Below the pieces are notes generated by a model, which did not search any database, was not told the origin of the DNA, and saw only the letters and a program-made list of their open reading frames with translations. From Vitis vinifera (taxonomy: Eukaryota > Streptophyta > Magnoliopsida > Vitales > Vitaceae), in assembly GCF_030704535.1 (NCBI RefSeq), contig NC_081818.1, positions 26,327,001 to 26,391,000 of the forward strand: DNA of 64,000 bases. Reading direction: 5' to 3'. A program made the translations under genes and the position numbers. This document shows, piece after piece, positions 47,101 to 59,123 of this stretch. Each line of letters starts with the position of its first letter. Position 1 is the first letter of the stretch.

Positions 47101-50100
47101 ACAATACGGTTAGTGTTTGTGTGTGGTTGGTTTTTGGAACACTATGTGCAATTTCAAGTATGAAGACAGTTTGTATTGCAGCAAGACATCTAGCATACAC
47201 CAAGGCTTACATAAGTGGGCTTTCTTTTATTTTGGTTGTTCATAAGTCAATTACCCTCCTAGAAGCTTTGTTTTTGTTTATATTTTATAGTGTTTTGTAA
47301 AACCCTTTTTAATTTGTAAAACCATATTTATTTGTTTTTGTGCTGCCTCAATTTTTGGTTTTAATATAAGTCAAACTAGAATTAAGAAAGGCTATGTTCT
47401 TCTCATGTATATTTTCCAATGATCCAATTCAGCCTGACCAATTCAACATTTAAAATTTTGTTTTCGCTGCCTTTATTTTCTTCTCTTTTGTGCATCCTCC
47501 TTGTTATGCTTGTTGAGCTTCTTGTTAGAGGTGGTCAGATTGCTTCAAACTCATCTTAATATGTATCTGATTTGGCTTTCAATTGTATTGCTGTTTTTTG
47601 TTCATATTAATTTCTCTTTTTAAAGAGCTGCTATCTCTGTCATTGTATCTTGTTGCTATCTGATTCCAGTTTCCTAATTTTCCCCCTGTCAGACAATCTT
47701 TTGTATACTGCTCCTTAACTCTAGCTCTCCAACCATCCATCCTTCCCTCCCTCTACTTTTCTCTTCAATTTTTTGTTCCATTACCTTCTTATCAAGAAGT
47801 AAAAAATTATCTCTCCCTCTTCAATTTCTTTTTTTATCCATCTATTGTAGATACTTTTTATTGGTCATGGAGGCGAAGAAAGGTCTTTTAGCACTGGATT
47901 TTGAAAGTGGTTTGTTTTTATTTATTTTTTGGTGCTGTTTATCTTTCTCCAAGAGCTCAGTTGGGTTTTAGGGTGTTCACGATCCATATTCATATGCATA
48001 AAGCAAAAATTATGCAAAAGACTAGTTGCACTATTTAGGTTTTAAAATTTTTTCATGGTAGACATGCAAAATTTTTCCAGAGCTATGGCATCTATCATGG
48101 TTTGCTGATGGTTGGTTTACTAAAATTGCAGGCCTCTCCAGCTTTGTCATCCCTTCTTGCAAAGAAAGATCAAGAAGGAGTTGGATCAGCTGGTTCAAAG
48201 TCCCTTAGAGCACTTGCACTCCTTGGGGCAGGTGTTTCAGGGCTTTTGAGTTTTGCAACAATAGCATCTGCTGATGAGGCTGAGCATGGATTAGAATGTG
48301 CAAACTATCCCTGGCCTCACTCAGGCATTCTCAGTTCATATGACCATGCTTCGTGAGTGTCTATTGAATTTAAGATCAATCTTGCAGAGAATTGATCCTA
48401 AGACACAGACAACTTGACTCTCAACAAATATTTATCTCAAATTTATATAATCAGCTTCAAGACTTGTTTTTCATTAGTTTGATCTATCTAGGGCCAAACT
48501 TTTTGTTATATCTTGGGTCATTAATCTTGATATCAATTTCTCAATGCAACTTTTTTTATGCCAATTTATTTGAGCAGGATTCGTCGTGGTCACCAGGTTT
48601 ACCAACAAGTCTGTGCATCCTGCCATTCTATGTCACTAATTTCATATCGTGATTTAGTGGGTGTGGCATATACAGAAGAGGAGACAAAGGCTATGGCTGC
48701 TGAGATTGAGGTGGCTGATGGGCCTAATGACGAGGGTGAGATGTTTACACGTCCTGGTAAACTCAGTGATCGTTTTCCTCAGCCATATGCAAATGAACAA
48801 GCTGCTCGGTTTGCTAATGGAGGAGCTTATCCTCCAGATCTAAGCCTTATCACCAAAGTAATTTCTATGTTCTGGTTTGGCTTCTTATGGAGATTATGTC
48901 TATGTTATCCAAGTGATATCTTGCTTTTGTTCTTTTCAGGCTCGCCACAATGGTCAAAACTATGTATTTGCACTGCTAACTGGTTACCGTGATCCACCTG
49001 CTGGCATTTCGGTAAATTCTTCTTCACTGATGATATTAGTTTTCATGGTTAATTTTGTGACACAGACTTCATAATTTTCTTATAAACTTTAACATCACGA
49101 CTTTGTATTTTTACTAAATCAATGCACTTTGTAGCTTTAGGTAAGATAAATTCTAAAGATGATGTCTTAAATAGGGATACCGAATCATTCTGCTATGATT
49201 TTAATTCAAAGCTTCAATCCTAGTTGCTTGGTTTCAGGCAAATGAATCACTCCTTTTCAATTTAGCTATATTTTTAATCCAAGGTCACATCATTTGTTGA
49301 AGAATAAGTGTCTTCTTTCACTTCCTCAAGCCACTTTGTGTTTATCTGTTGATGAGGTGTGATTAAAGGTCTCAACATCGCTGCCATCTGTAACCACCCT
49401 TTCTCCAAGCTTGGGACTGTTTCATTATCTATGACACACTAACACACAATTCAAGGGATCAAGAAGTAAAGAATTTTGCATTTTGCACTAGCCATTCTAA
49501 CTTTGGCATCTAGGAAGTTGTCTCACTTACAACTGGCTTAATTGGTTACTTGATTGGCCTTTGTTCTTGTCATATAGAGGGTTCATACAGCCAATTTAGA
49601 TCGTCAAGTGGTTGGGTGCCTGGTACAGTCGCTTCTGACTGTCCTACTTGAATCCAGCCATACATGCCATTTTCTCTCATTGATGATGGTCATTGAATCT
49701 GGACTTTTCTAATAGAGAAAGACACCAGTGCATGGACTTGGAGCTTCACCTGAGTCTTTTTATGACAATTGGGTGTGGATAAAGGGAGGGGGGGAAAAGC
49801 AAAGGAAAAAGGGGAAAAGGTTTTTTACATTTTTAATTTCAGGAGAGGGTTGCTAGTGTTTGGTTAAGTGAACAAAGAGGGTTTCTTGACCAAAAACCCT
49901 TATTGTATAGTATAAGACATTCACAACTTGTGCCCTTTACATTTTACATTAAATATTTGTTATGTTTTCTAAAAACCCCTAATGTTAGTCTTACTTATAG
50001 TCCAGTGATATTAATTTTCTATACTAAAATCCCTTATTGTATCATATAGGGCATTTGCCAATAGTCCCCTTTAACTTTTTATCTTTTACCTAGAGCAATA

Positions 50101-52844
50101 TATTTGTCATGTTACTAGAAACCCAATTTAGTTACCTACAATCCAGCTATGCAAAATTTGTGTAAACCAGTCCTTTATTAAAGTACCTTTTTAATTAAGT
50201 ATCCAGACATAATTGTTGGACACCAACATATTAGCTATACTGCAGCACCCTAATTTTTGCTTGCTGAATTTTTTTATACAATCTTTGTAATTTTTTTATT
50301 TATTTAGCAAACAGAGAATCTATTAAAATAGCGCCAATGAAAGGAGACACAACCTAAGTATATGGGAAGTATACACAAAGAACAAAACAAAGAATACCAA
50401 CAGGTATCTAAAAAAAAAGCCTCAAAACCAAATTATCTGCAACTAAGACTATCTATGAAGGTCATCATTGAGAAATTTCCCATTTCTAGGGATACTTTAG
50501 ACCAAATTAGGAGGGATTTTAATGAAGCTCTTGTTAACCTCTGATCTGCAAGCTCTTCTCCATTAAAGATTCTGAGGTTTTGCTCTTTCCAAATACACCA
50601 AAACAAGCAAAGGGGTGTCATTCGCCAAACATGGTGGCTTTTCTTATCCAACCCCTTAAACTTCCACTTGAAAAGCAGATTCCTCATTGTAGCTGGAAAT
50701 ATCCAATTCTAACCAAAAGTTGATAAGAGAAACGTTTATAACACCTTTGTCCTCGCACAACAAATCAAAATGTGATCAATAGACTCTCCGCTCTCTTAGT
50801 AATTTGAAATTTATTGAAGGTTGAAGGTCAATTTTATGTTGTATTAGTTGTTTCCAATATATATATATATATTGTAGTTCATAGAAGAGTGATACATAAT
50901 TCTTGATAATTTGTGGTTTCTGTTTTTTAAATATATCTAGGACTAGGTACTTAGATGGTATTGTACATGAATTGGATTATTTTTAGTGATACATGATAAG
51001 TCATAGCATGTCAACCTAACAAATTCCTTCTAACCGAGGAATGCATAACCCACTACACACCAAAAAGGAGTAAATCAAGTTCCACAATGAAGTGGACGAA
51101 CTTCAACAAGAGAACGGATTTCACCACTAAACGAGAATTGAATTTGAGGCAAACATAAACCATCCATGTTCGCTAGAAAACGAACTTCCGTGTTAGTAAG
51201 AAAATGAGCTTCCATGTTCGAAAGAAAATGAACTTCCCTGTTCGCAAGAAAACAAACTTCCGTGTTCTCACGAACACAAAAGTTTCTGTTTCGAAGAATA
51301 TTTTCTGTTGAGCCGCATTCAATAAGATTGAGACACGTGTCAAACAACTTCTCTATAAAAGAGGAAAGTTCTGGAAGAGAAAGGGAATTTTTTGAACCAA
51401 AACACACAACATTCTAGCCTTGTCACAAAACAGGAGTAGGTGATCTGTAGTTTCCTCCTCTTTTTTGCACAAGTAACACCTATTTGGGATATTCCAACCC
51501 CTCTTTTTCAGCTGGTCAAAAGTTTGCTGCAAGACATTTCCCAGGCAAAAAACCGACCCTCACCGGAGCCCTTGACCTCCAAATAATACTAAATGGAAAA
51601 CGATCTCTAGAAGCCCTAGTGTAGGAGCAATAAATAGATCTAATTGAAAATTTTCCGTTCTTGCTTTCTATCCAGCTCAAAATGTCCACTTCCCTTCTAA
51701 AATATTTGGATCATGGCATAAAATGTCTGCGAGTTTTTCAATTAGGCCATGGACTAATATCTGGTTGGCACTTTGATGCTTCCATTGTTTTTCTTTCTCA
51801 TGGAATGTCAGTTTTAGATGCTGTGTTTGTATGCCTTAAATGGATAGTTGGTGCATCCAAGACAATGGTTGAGCAAAAGCTTTCATCTTAAGCATGATAT
51901 ATTGTATCTTAATCCTTTTCACCAACGTTGCTGCTCCACCATGGATGGAGGTGTGGGTTCCAGACCTTGAATATTGCCAACAGAAGATATTTTGTGGATC
52001 CTTCTTACTTTCATTAAAAAAAAAAAATCTGGCTATCATTTTAATGAATGGGAAAATGTGAGTCTTTTTACCCTTGAGGGCTTTCATCTGCTTGTATTTT
52101 TTGTTTCTTTTCTACTGCAGTTGTAGGGTGTTTTGAGGTGTTGGTTTATTTGCCTTGGCTTTTAAAGCCAGCATGTGTTTACATATGCATAGAAACACAC
52201 GACAGTCTTTAGTTGTGCCCATAGGAAAGCAGATATTATCCAGTGTACCCATCAATGCTGCTGATTTTTTTTTATTTTTTATGTTTATGGACATATTCTG
52301 TTCATGATGACCTATTCCTCTACCTAATCAATCAAGTTGTTCACAAATATTTTTGTAGATCCGAGAAGGGTTGCACTACAATCCTTACTTCCCTGGGGGT
52401 GCAATTGCTATGCCTAAAATGCTCATTGATGGTGCACTTGAGTATGAAGATGGTACGCCTGCAACAGAGGCTCAGGTGGGTTTTCATCTACTCTAATTGC
52501 AACTTGGGTGCTTCTTAACTGTAATTGCATCTTTTTCAAGGTGTTAGAAAATTGAGTGTCTTCCATAATTCTGGTGCAGATGGGGAAAGATGTTGTATCA
52601 TTTTTGACATGGGCAGCGGAACCAGAGATGGAAGAAAGGAAACTGGTAATTTGGCTTCTGAATTCCCTGTCCATTATGATGAGTAAAATTTAGTTTGTTT
52701 ATGACTTTAGATCTCTTCAAAATGCAGATGGGGTTCAAATGGATATTTTTACTTTCACTGGCACTACTTCAAGCTGCTTATTTCAGGCGATTGAGGTGGT
52801 CTGTCTACAAGTCTCGTAAGCTGATTGTTGACGTTGTCAACTAA
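41198..52844 (+). CDS. CYC1: Cytochrome c1, haem subunit of mitochondrial complex III
   Basis: Seven coding exons: 41198-41257, 48132-48352, 48578-48857, 48940-49011, 52359-52475, 52580-52645, 52728-52844; phases agree; 310 residues (Arabidopsis CYC1 about 307). The first exon encodes [20 protein letters not shown], a basic mitochondrial presequence start, followed by a hydrophobic sorting stretch ([20 protein letters not shown]). Haem attachment motif CASCH is at residues 106-110 and the probable axial methionine is 229 ([10 protein letters not shown]). A C-terminal membrane helix ([15 protein letters not shown], about 275-290) anchors it in the inner membrane. It passes electrons from the Rieske protein to cytochrome c. 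Coding exons look intact although intron 2 (6.9 kb) and intron 5 (3.3 kb) are filled with LINE insertions, all of which must be spliced out. Confidence 0.97.
41307..41342 (+). mobile_element. 36-bp LINE micro-insertion with 15-bp target duplication
   Basis: ACTTTCCTGGAACTG occurs at 41292-41306 and 41343-41357. Between them lie only 36 bp ending in CTTTTACCTATC and a run of A. That is the 3' tail of the local LINE family, so this is an extremely 5'-truncated insertion in intron 2 of cytochrome c1. Confidence 0.9.
41529..44151 (+). mobile_element. Middle LINE insertion (plus strand), itself interrupted
   Basis: Flanked by a 24-bp direct repeat at 41505-41528 and 44152-44175. The element is 5'-truncated: its coding end ([20 protein letters not shown]) is at 41570-41640 and its 3' untranslated part at 43935-44138 ends in TTACTTATC plus a 13-base A-run. 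The inner minus-strand LINE lies between the two halves. Confidence 0.85.
41697..43922 (-). mobile_element. Inner, youngest LINE (minus strand) with reverse transcriptase and zf-RVT
   Basis: Inserted in the middle LINE with a 12-bp target duplication AAGCTGATTATA (41685-41696 and 43923-43934); its T-run at 41697-41706 is the poly-A tail. One reading frame runs from the RT N-terminal part ([19 protein letters not shown]), through [49 protein letters not shown] and FLWGD, to the zf-RVT end near 42006. It is interrupted only by in-frame stops near 43758 and 42531. The RT active site reads LLFVDHTF instead of the usual FADD/FVDD, so it would be inactive. Confidence 0.9.
46570..46640 (+). mobile_element. 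SINE-like fragment
   Basis: TGGCTCAAGTGGCAAGGC matches an RNA polymerase III A-box pattern and is followed by GGGAGGTTCC. It is similar in order to 40120-40220. Confidence 0.4.
46735..47200. repeat. Degenerate tandem repeat, about three units of 130-190 bp, in cytochrome c1 intron 2
   Basis: Each unit has a TGTGTG/GCATG-rich part, then ACACTATGAGCAATTTCA-like, then GATGAAGACAATTTGTATTG-like and, in units 1 and 2, GAACTAAAGG. The landmark 'caatttca(g/a)g.(g/a)tgaag' recurs at about 46808, 46997 and 47149. Unit 1 is interrupted by an (AT)n run at 46855-46880. Confidence 0.8.
50265..51660 (-). mobile_element. LINE 3' fragment in cytochrome c1 intron 5, possibly interrupted
   Basis: A T-rich start (about 50265-50305, poly-A on the minus strand) is followed by a zf-RVT C-terminal segment on the minus strand ([34 protein letters not shown]; 50433-50687). 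Related LINE-like sequence seems to continue at about 51410-51660, while 50800-51400 looks foreign. Boundaries are uncertain. Confidence 0.7.
51163..51275. repeat. 24-bp minisatellite, four full units and one partial
   Basis: Units 51163-51186, 51187-51210, 51211-51234, 51235-51258 and a partial to 51275, each like TCCATGTTCG plus AAAGAAAATGAACT. On the minus strand they translate in one open frame (51075-51407) as an octapeptide repeat of the type N-x-E-V-x-F-L-(A/S/T). No gene is otherwise supported there. Confidence 0.9.
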
Positions 52845-55600
52845 GCATCACCTGGGTTTTCTTTAATCCAATGCTTGTGGGAGAACATGGATTGGCAATA
52901 ATTATCTTATGAGATGATCTAGGTTTTCTGCCATGTTAAATTGGTTCAATTGCCCAACTGGTAATGGAGGGGCGTGACGAGTTTTGTTTTCAATTGAGGA
53001 AGAAATAAGCCTGTCCACCACATACATGATACCTTATTTTTTGTCAAGAACATCTGAATTCCAGTTAGATATTTTTCTGAGTCCAAAATTCTCAGGATTG
53101 TTTCACCATTCAACGGTTGGTTGTCGAGTTTACTTCTGCATCATTGCAGCCATTATTCATAAAGAGAAACTATGGCCCATATTACCTATTTAGTGCACAA
53201 AAAATGGTATTTTGACCCTCTTTGGGTTGTAGCAGTAACTACTTCTGGTATCAGTTTTTTGTGTTTATGAACTTAAAGACCTGGAACAACTATGGAGACT
53301 GCTGTGATATAATGCTTGGCTGTAGTTATTTCCTTCTGGAAACTTTGAGAGAAAGGATATCGTAAGTGGGAAAAATGAGAAATAAAAAAAAATGAAATGA
53401 AAGAAAAGCAAAGAGAGGAATATAAAAAATAAAATTCTGTAATAATAATTTCCCCCTTTTTCGTCAGCTTCTATTGTGTTACCATGCTATCTCAAATTCA
53501 TCACGTTTTCGCCGTTCTTATTTTCCTTCATTATTGGAAGATAAGAGTGAATTTTCTTTGTGATATCTCCCCTTTTCTTGTGTGTCATCATACCCAATCA
53601 GAGTAGAAACTGAAGTTCATGTCTAGCAAAAGGATTCACAAACCCAACTTCAATGTTGACCCTTTTTATCTGTCATGATCAAATGCCCACAACTCAGAAG
53701 TTGATTTGCCAGCTCTTGTGAATTTTTCTTTCGAGAAAGCATGATCTTCAATCCCAGTATTTATCTTCTGACAGTTGGGCCAATGGAAGCTTCTATCACT
53801 ATCCTTTCTCCACATCATGCCTACTTTTATCACTAGAACAACACTGGGGGATCACACAATTTTTCCCATAAAAGTGAAAATCATTTTGTCGGGCATAAAA
53901 TTGAAAAATTACAGAGACTACCAACCCATATGAGTTAGTTCCTATGAGTCGGCTATGGCCTTATATGAGTTATGGAATGGTGCAAAACTGAATAGGAAAC
54001 ATTTGAGGCCTTGAGGCTGTACGGGCTACATTCACAATGCTTTCTATAAATATAGGAAGCTCAACTCTAAAGCAAATAAACAAAGCTTAAAGGTGATGTG
54101 ATATACATATGATAAACACATGGAATGAGAGATAAAGTTGCATAATTTTGATTTTTTTTAGACTTAGAGAATAATTTTCCAACTAAGGTGATGTAAAGAA
54201 AAGAATGACAAGCAGAAGTCATATTATCTATGAAATTCAAGATAGTAAATATGACTTGTCTCTTAGTGGGAATGCACCAGTATGCAGAAGTGTAACACTA
54301 GAAGACTCTTCATAAGGTTCTAAGTTATGTAGATCTTCGGATTAGTCCTACAAAGTAGAGCTAATTAGAAGAAACATTATTGTAGGTTATTTTTGATAAA
54401 ATTTATGTACATCTCATGGATGTTGTTCATTTAGGCATTGTCTATATGAGCATTTTGTCCAATCAAGATACATTATTTATGATATGGGTGTATGGCTAGT
54501 TTTACAAAAGATACAAACCATGAGTTTCTTGCAACTTCATATATTGTTGACGGTAGTTCATAATAGTATAATCCATAGTGCATCACCTTCCTTGCTAGTG
54601 GAATGACCAGTCATTGGAATTAGATTCCAAGACATTTGTTGCTACTGCATAAGTGTTATAAACTAAACAAGACCTAATGAGGTGCATGTCTTAAGGGCTG
54701 TCAATTATAATATAATATCTCTAAGCTACTATATATTAATATGTATTCCTAATCTTGAGGAGATTTTGCACTCATGATTATATTATTAACTGATGTGTGA
54801 GATTCAAAAGTAATGGTATATATCTTCCATTAAGTCGTGTCTATGTGCTAATTGATGTCTATTTAGTTTAGGCAATCAATAATTTGAAAGGTAGTGATGT
54901 ATATCATAATGTCTCAGTTATGGAGACAATTATATCTTCTTTAGTAATTCTAATCATATCAAATCTATGACTCTGGTGTTTCCATTAAATTGAAATTCGA
55001 TAGTTATTTTGATGGATATAAACATATCAAATGGTAAAAAAAATATGGATTTGAAACTCAAGGTATTAAGGTGTGATTAACTTGAAAGGTAGATAATTAC
55101 ATTCTGTTTGGATTATAGACATCAACTCATGGGGAACAACAAACAATGATACAGTAGGGCTCAGATAAGCACTAGTTATTTGCTTCACTTTAATTATCAT
55201 AGAATAGCGAGGTGCAATTAATCATCTACGGTAAAATTTATGGAAGATAATTTATTTTTTGGGGCTTGTTGGTCCCTATTCGAGCCATTAATCCATTTCT
55301 ACATTATGTTATACTACGCACTACAAAGATGAGGGTACAACATGAGGGTATAGGCTATGACTTGTTCATTAATGATAAGATCATAATTTTGTTCATTAAT
55401 GGCAAGATTATGATTTTGTCAAATTTAGCTAGTCTCTTTATAAGCATTTCTATGCTTGATGTTTGACATACAAAATCACAACGTGGAAGCCTAGGAGCCA
55501 CTACTCTCTCTCCCTCTCCCTCTCCCTCTCATTCTCTTTTTTGCTGGTTTGGTTGCCCAGACAAACTTGCATTAATAGTGTGGCTTACTACTGTTGTGGA
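52845..55600. other. Cytochrome c1 3' flank and unannotated DNA
   Basis: 52845 to about 53250 is probably the 3' untranslated region of cytochrome c1. The remainder to 55600 has no intact gene. It may include the decayed 5' part of the Copia element that follows, but I could not identify gag, an LTR or a primer-binding site. A CT-rich microsatellite lies at 55500-55540. Confidence 0.5.
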
Positions 55601-55799
55601 GAATCCTTGGTGTTTGAAGCAAGAAACATAAGGATTCAACCTAACATCAAAGATTTTGATTTGGTAAATTTTAAAAACCTAACTATCTATGAGCATGTTT
55701 ATCATTATTCTTGTCCTCCATTGTTATCAATCTTAAGCAAATTCACATTCTTCATTGTTGCTTTAAGATTGAAGGGGCATCTTTCATGTGTGCTCCATT

Positions 55800-57050
55800 A
55801 GACCTTGATGAACTTGCTTTTAAGGAAGCATTAACTTCACTTAGTTCAACTAAATGGCTGGCTGGTATGAGATGGGTGAGTTGGAACCAAGTGTGGGAAT
55901 TACTTGATCTTCTACCTTAGTGCAAGACTATTGGAAACAAGTGCATCTTAAAAATTAAGCACAAGGTCGATGGACTGATTGAGAAATACAAGTCCTGTCT
56001 CTAGTGAAAGGATATACCTAAAGAGAGAGTATAGACTATGATGACATATCCTCCTTGGCGGTGAGGTTTGCCTTAATTTGCCTCATTCTAATTATATTCA
56101 CGTATTTAGATTTGGAACTCTTTCAAACGAATGTGAAGGCTATATTTCTCAATTGAGAACTAGACAAAAACTATTGGTTTTGAGGCCAAGGGATAAGAAC
56201 ACAAAGTATGTTGTGTTAAGCGTTCCCTTTATAGCTTAAAATAATAGTATAAACAATCATCCTTCAAATTTCACCAAGCTATTGTTTCTATTGGATTTAA
56301 AATGTTGGAGGAGACCATTGTATGTATGTCAAATGATTAGGAAGAGTTTTCTTGATTCTATCTTTATACATCAATGATATAGTGTTAATCAGGAATGATT
56401 TGAAAATGATTGTAGCCATTAAATGGTGGTTGTCCTATACTTCTTATATGAAGGACACAAGTGAGGAAAATTATATGCTAAGAGAATTCTAGAACTATTC
56501 AAGATGTGAAATTCTAAACCTAATAATACTCTAATCAAGAAGAGTTATACCTTGAATCTTGATCAGTGTCATAGGAATGATAAAGAGAAGAAATGACACG
56601 AGTCCCCCATGTAACTGCAATTGGAAGTTTGATGTATGCTATGTTGTATACTTGACTAGATGTTTGCTTTGCAATAGGATGAATAAGACATTTCTAGAGT
56701 AAACCAGGACTTATTCATTAGAGAGCAGTTTAAAGGATTTTCCATTACCTACAAAGGACCATAGCTATCATTATTTACTATCAAGATGGAGATGATGCAT
56801 ATTAGGTTAATGATAAATATAGGTGTAAATACACTAGAAGTTATATTTTCTTGCTTAGTAAGCTGCTATTTCCAAGTACAGGAAGTAGCAATCTTACATC
56901 TCAATATCTATAATGGAGTCGGTGCATGTTGCTTGCTTATAAATGGTAGAGGAGGATATTTGATTGAGAAGATTTTTCAGCACCTATGTTTCATGGCTCT
57001 TGCTAATGAAGTTGATACTATTTAAAGTAACAATATGCCTGCTTTGGCAG
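55800..57050 (+). pseudogene. Decayed Ty1/Copia polyprotein (reverse transcriptase/RNase H region)
   Basis: Copia-type landmarks appear in order with many stops and shifts: a segment like DLDELAFKEALTSLSSTKW followed by NQVWELLDLLP (55801-55917), CKTIGNKCILKIKHKVDGLI (55920-55980), LELFQTNVKAIFLN (about 56110-56150), LYINDIVLIRNDLKMIVAIK (56365-56425, the YVDD palm motif altered to YIND), and a later NDKEKK / REQFKG part (56575-56745). Strong family resemblance, no intact product. LTRs were not located. Confidence 0.8.
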
Positions 57051-57992
57051 ATCCTAAGTAACATAATGGAACCAAACATATTGGCATTCAACTCCATAGC
57101 ATTTGAAACATTATAACACAAGGGAAGTTGATATGGTAGTTTTTCCTCCTACTAAAGGCACTGCTAGAGATATTAGTCAAACTCATGTTAAGAGTTACGG
57201 GATTTTGTAGACATTGATGCATATCTCAAATACCTTATGTATTGACAGTTTGCATGATTACAAGTATATTATGCTTTTATTCATTATGAGTATGTTTTCC
57301 TTCTACATAGCATAATAGATACTACAATCTAGCATACATTTTGAGAGTCACCAAACTTAGATTAAATCACACACATTGCGAGTAGGCTGAGATGATGTTT
57401 ATGATGGTTTTTAGAGAGCGACTAAGAACTTAAATACTTAATCGCTTTCCTAACATGTTCCACTAGACTGAATTTATTATGACCCTTGGCTAACATGTTA
57501 AGATAGCAATATCTAGTACACAATGTTGTAAATTACATTTAATTACATTAATGCAAATGTAATACCAAGTCATCTACTTCACAAAATGGAATATTGCAAT
57601 AATGTATAAATGATCTAGTTTTACAAAAGAAATTACTAGGAATGGAACTAAATTTAGAAGACAAACAATTCATTTTTCATACCCAGTGGATCACAATGTA
57701 TGCTTGAAGTTGCAATTTCAGAAATTCAATACTAATTGATCCATTGCCACTTTAATTTAGCTACGAAACAATGGTATTGGATTTGAAAAACTTCAAAAAT
57801 GGGTTTGTAGTTCATAAGCTATTGTGTAATTCCAAGCTGCAGGAAAAAAATTTAAAACAGAACAAAAGCTCTCCACAGGCTAAGTCCAAAATGTGGGTCA
57901 GAAATCAAAAGGAGACAGATGAAAAAACAAAAAAACACTAACATGATGCAAGTACTGCAGGATCCAGATCCTCCCTTCCATAAAAGACTTAA
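57051..57992. other. Intergenic DNA after the Copia remnant
   Basis: Possibly the 3' part of the Copia element to about 57450; nothing else recognisable. The last stretch before 57993 is presumably the 3' untranslated region of the F-box gene. Confidence 0.45.
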
Positions 57993-59123
57993 CTAGTTAT
58001 CAGAGAGAGCATCAGTGTTGTAACTTTCTTGAAAAAACCAATAAGGCGAAGATGAAGGAGACCCACCAACAAACTGGCTGCCAGGAAACCTGCAACTCCC
58101 AAGCCAATGGCCTTCCATGGAAATGGCAATGCACATGTTGGAAAAGAGATTAACGCTGTAAATGGAGTTACTGCAGCCTCCCCATTTGTCTGGATTGCCT
58201 ACCACACCGCACTTCACGTCACTCAAGAACATTACTTTGTCTTCTAAGCTCTCCATCTTAACCCATTCCTTCATCTTGAAATCTAGCTTGAAAACTTGAG
58301 GTTCTTCATGGGGAATAAGATTCACCATCAAAAGCTCTTCCTCTGATGCCACCAAATGCAGAGTAGGGCACAAAAAACCAAATTTCCGTCCAAGTCCCAT
58401 ATGGTCCAAATATGGCACTCGTCTGAATGCCACTGGTGTCAAAGGAAAATTCAAGTTTGGATTCACTTCCCAAACTTTACCTTGACTGGTTAGGGCATAT
58501 ATCTTCTTCTTGAAAATAGTTAAATCCAAGTAGACCCAGGATTTGCTGGGCACTGGGAGGACAATCCAATTGACATAACCTGGATGGCAGAACAGTAAAT
58601 TTTCATAATCGGCAGAAAGAGCCACAATAGAAGAATCTGAAGGCACCACTGAAGAAGTGATGATAGCATGACGAATGCGTTCAGGTGGGGCAGGGAACTG
58701 TAGTTCATGTCTTGTAAAAGGATTCACAAGCCAAAGTCCATTTTGAGCATTTCTATCTTCCATCATCAAATAGCCGCAACAGAACCCACAACAGAATTTG
58801 TCTGCATGGTTTGGGAACTCTGTCTTGTATTTTCTTCCTTCAAATATGTCATAGAAGAATAATCTTCCTCGGACATGTGCAGAGAGAGCAACTAAAAATG
58901 GTGGTTGGGATGCTATTTTATCTTTCTTGCATGGCAATGCAGATGCCCTCCATGATCTACAGACACCACTAAATGACAGGTGGTCCATCATATGTAATTG
59001 CCTTGATATCACATCAAGCAAATCACTAGGGAGCTCTGACCATGGTCTCCAACTGCAGTCGGTATTTATTTTCTTGCAGTTGGCCTTATTAGTGTCTCTT
59101 TCACTGTTCTGTCTCAGCATCAT
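57993..59123 (-). CDS. F-box protein with DUF295 domain
   Basis: A single uninterrupted frame of 376 residues starting at the ATG 59121-59123 (MMLRQNSERD; a second ATG follows immediately). An N-terminal F-box is at about residues 27-62 (WSELPSDLLDVISRQL, then LSFSGVCRSWRASA). The rest, with NGLWLVNPFTRHELQFP, LTIFKKKIYALTSQGKVWEV and a C-terminal IYSVNLFSNM / EGHWLGSCRFPGSQFVGGSP, is the beta-propeller-like DUF295 found in large plant F-box families. By family it would be a substrate adaptor of an SCF ubiquitin ligase; the target is unknown. No frameshift or stop. It lies beside a Copia remnant, and DUF295 F-box families expand quickly, so a recent lineage-specific copy is possible. Confidence 0.93.
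   Translation of the reverse strand: MMLRQNSERDTNKANCKKINTDCSWRPWSELPSDLLDVISRQLHMMDHLSFSGVCRSWRASALPCKKDKIASQPPFLVALSAHVRGRLFFYDIFEGRKYKTEFPNHADKFCCGFCCGYLMMEDRNAQNGLWLVNPFTRHELQFPAPPERIRHAIITSSVVPSDSSIVALSADYENLLFCHPGYVNWIVLPVPSKSWVYLDLTIFKKKIYALTSQGKVWEVNPNLNFPLTPVAFRRVPYLDHMGLGRKFGFLCPTLHLVASEEELLMVNLIPHEEPQVFKLDFKMKEWVKMESLEDKVMFLSDVKCGVVGNPDKWGGCSNSIYSVNLFSNMCIAISMEGHWLGSCRFPGSQFVGGSPSSSPYWFFQESYNTDALSDN

Noticed and set aside
50433-50687. Small protein gene on the minus strand in cytochrome c1 intron 5
   Set aside because: The peptide is the C-terminal zf-RVT part of a LINE, next to a poly-T/A tail.
51163-51275. Regular 24-bp repeats as a CRISPR-like array
   Set aside because: The units are contiguous with no unique spacers and the context is a plant intron; it is a minisatellite.
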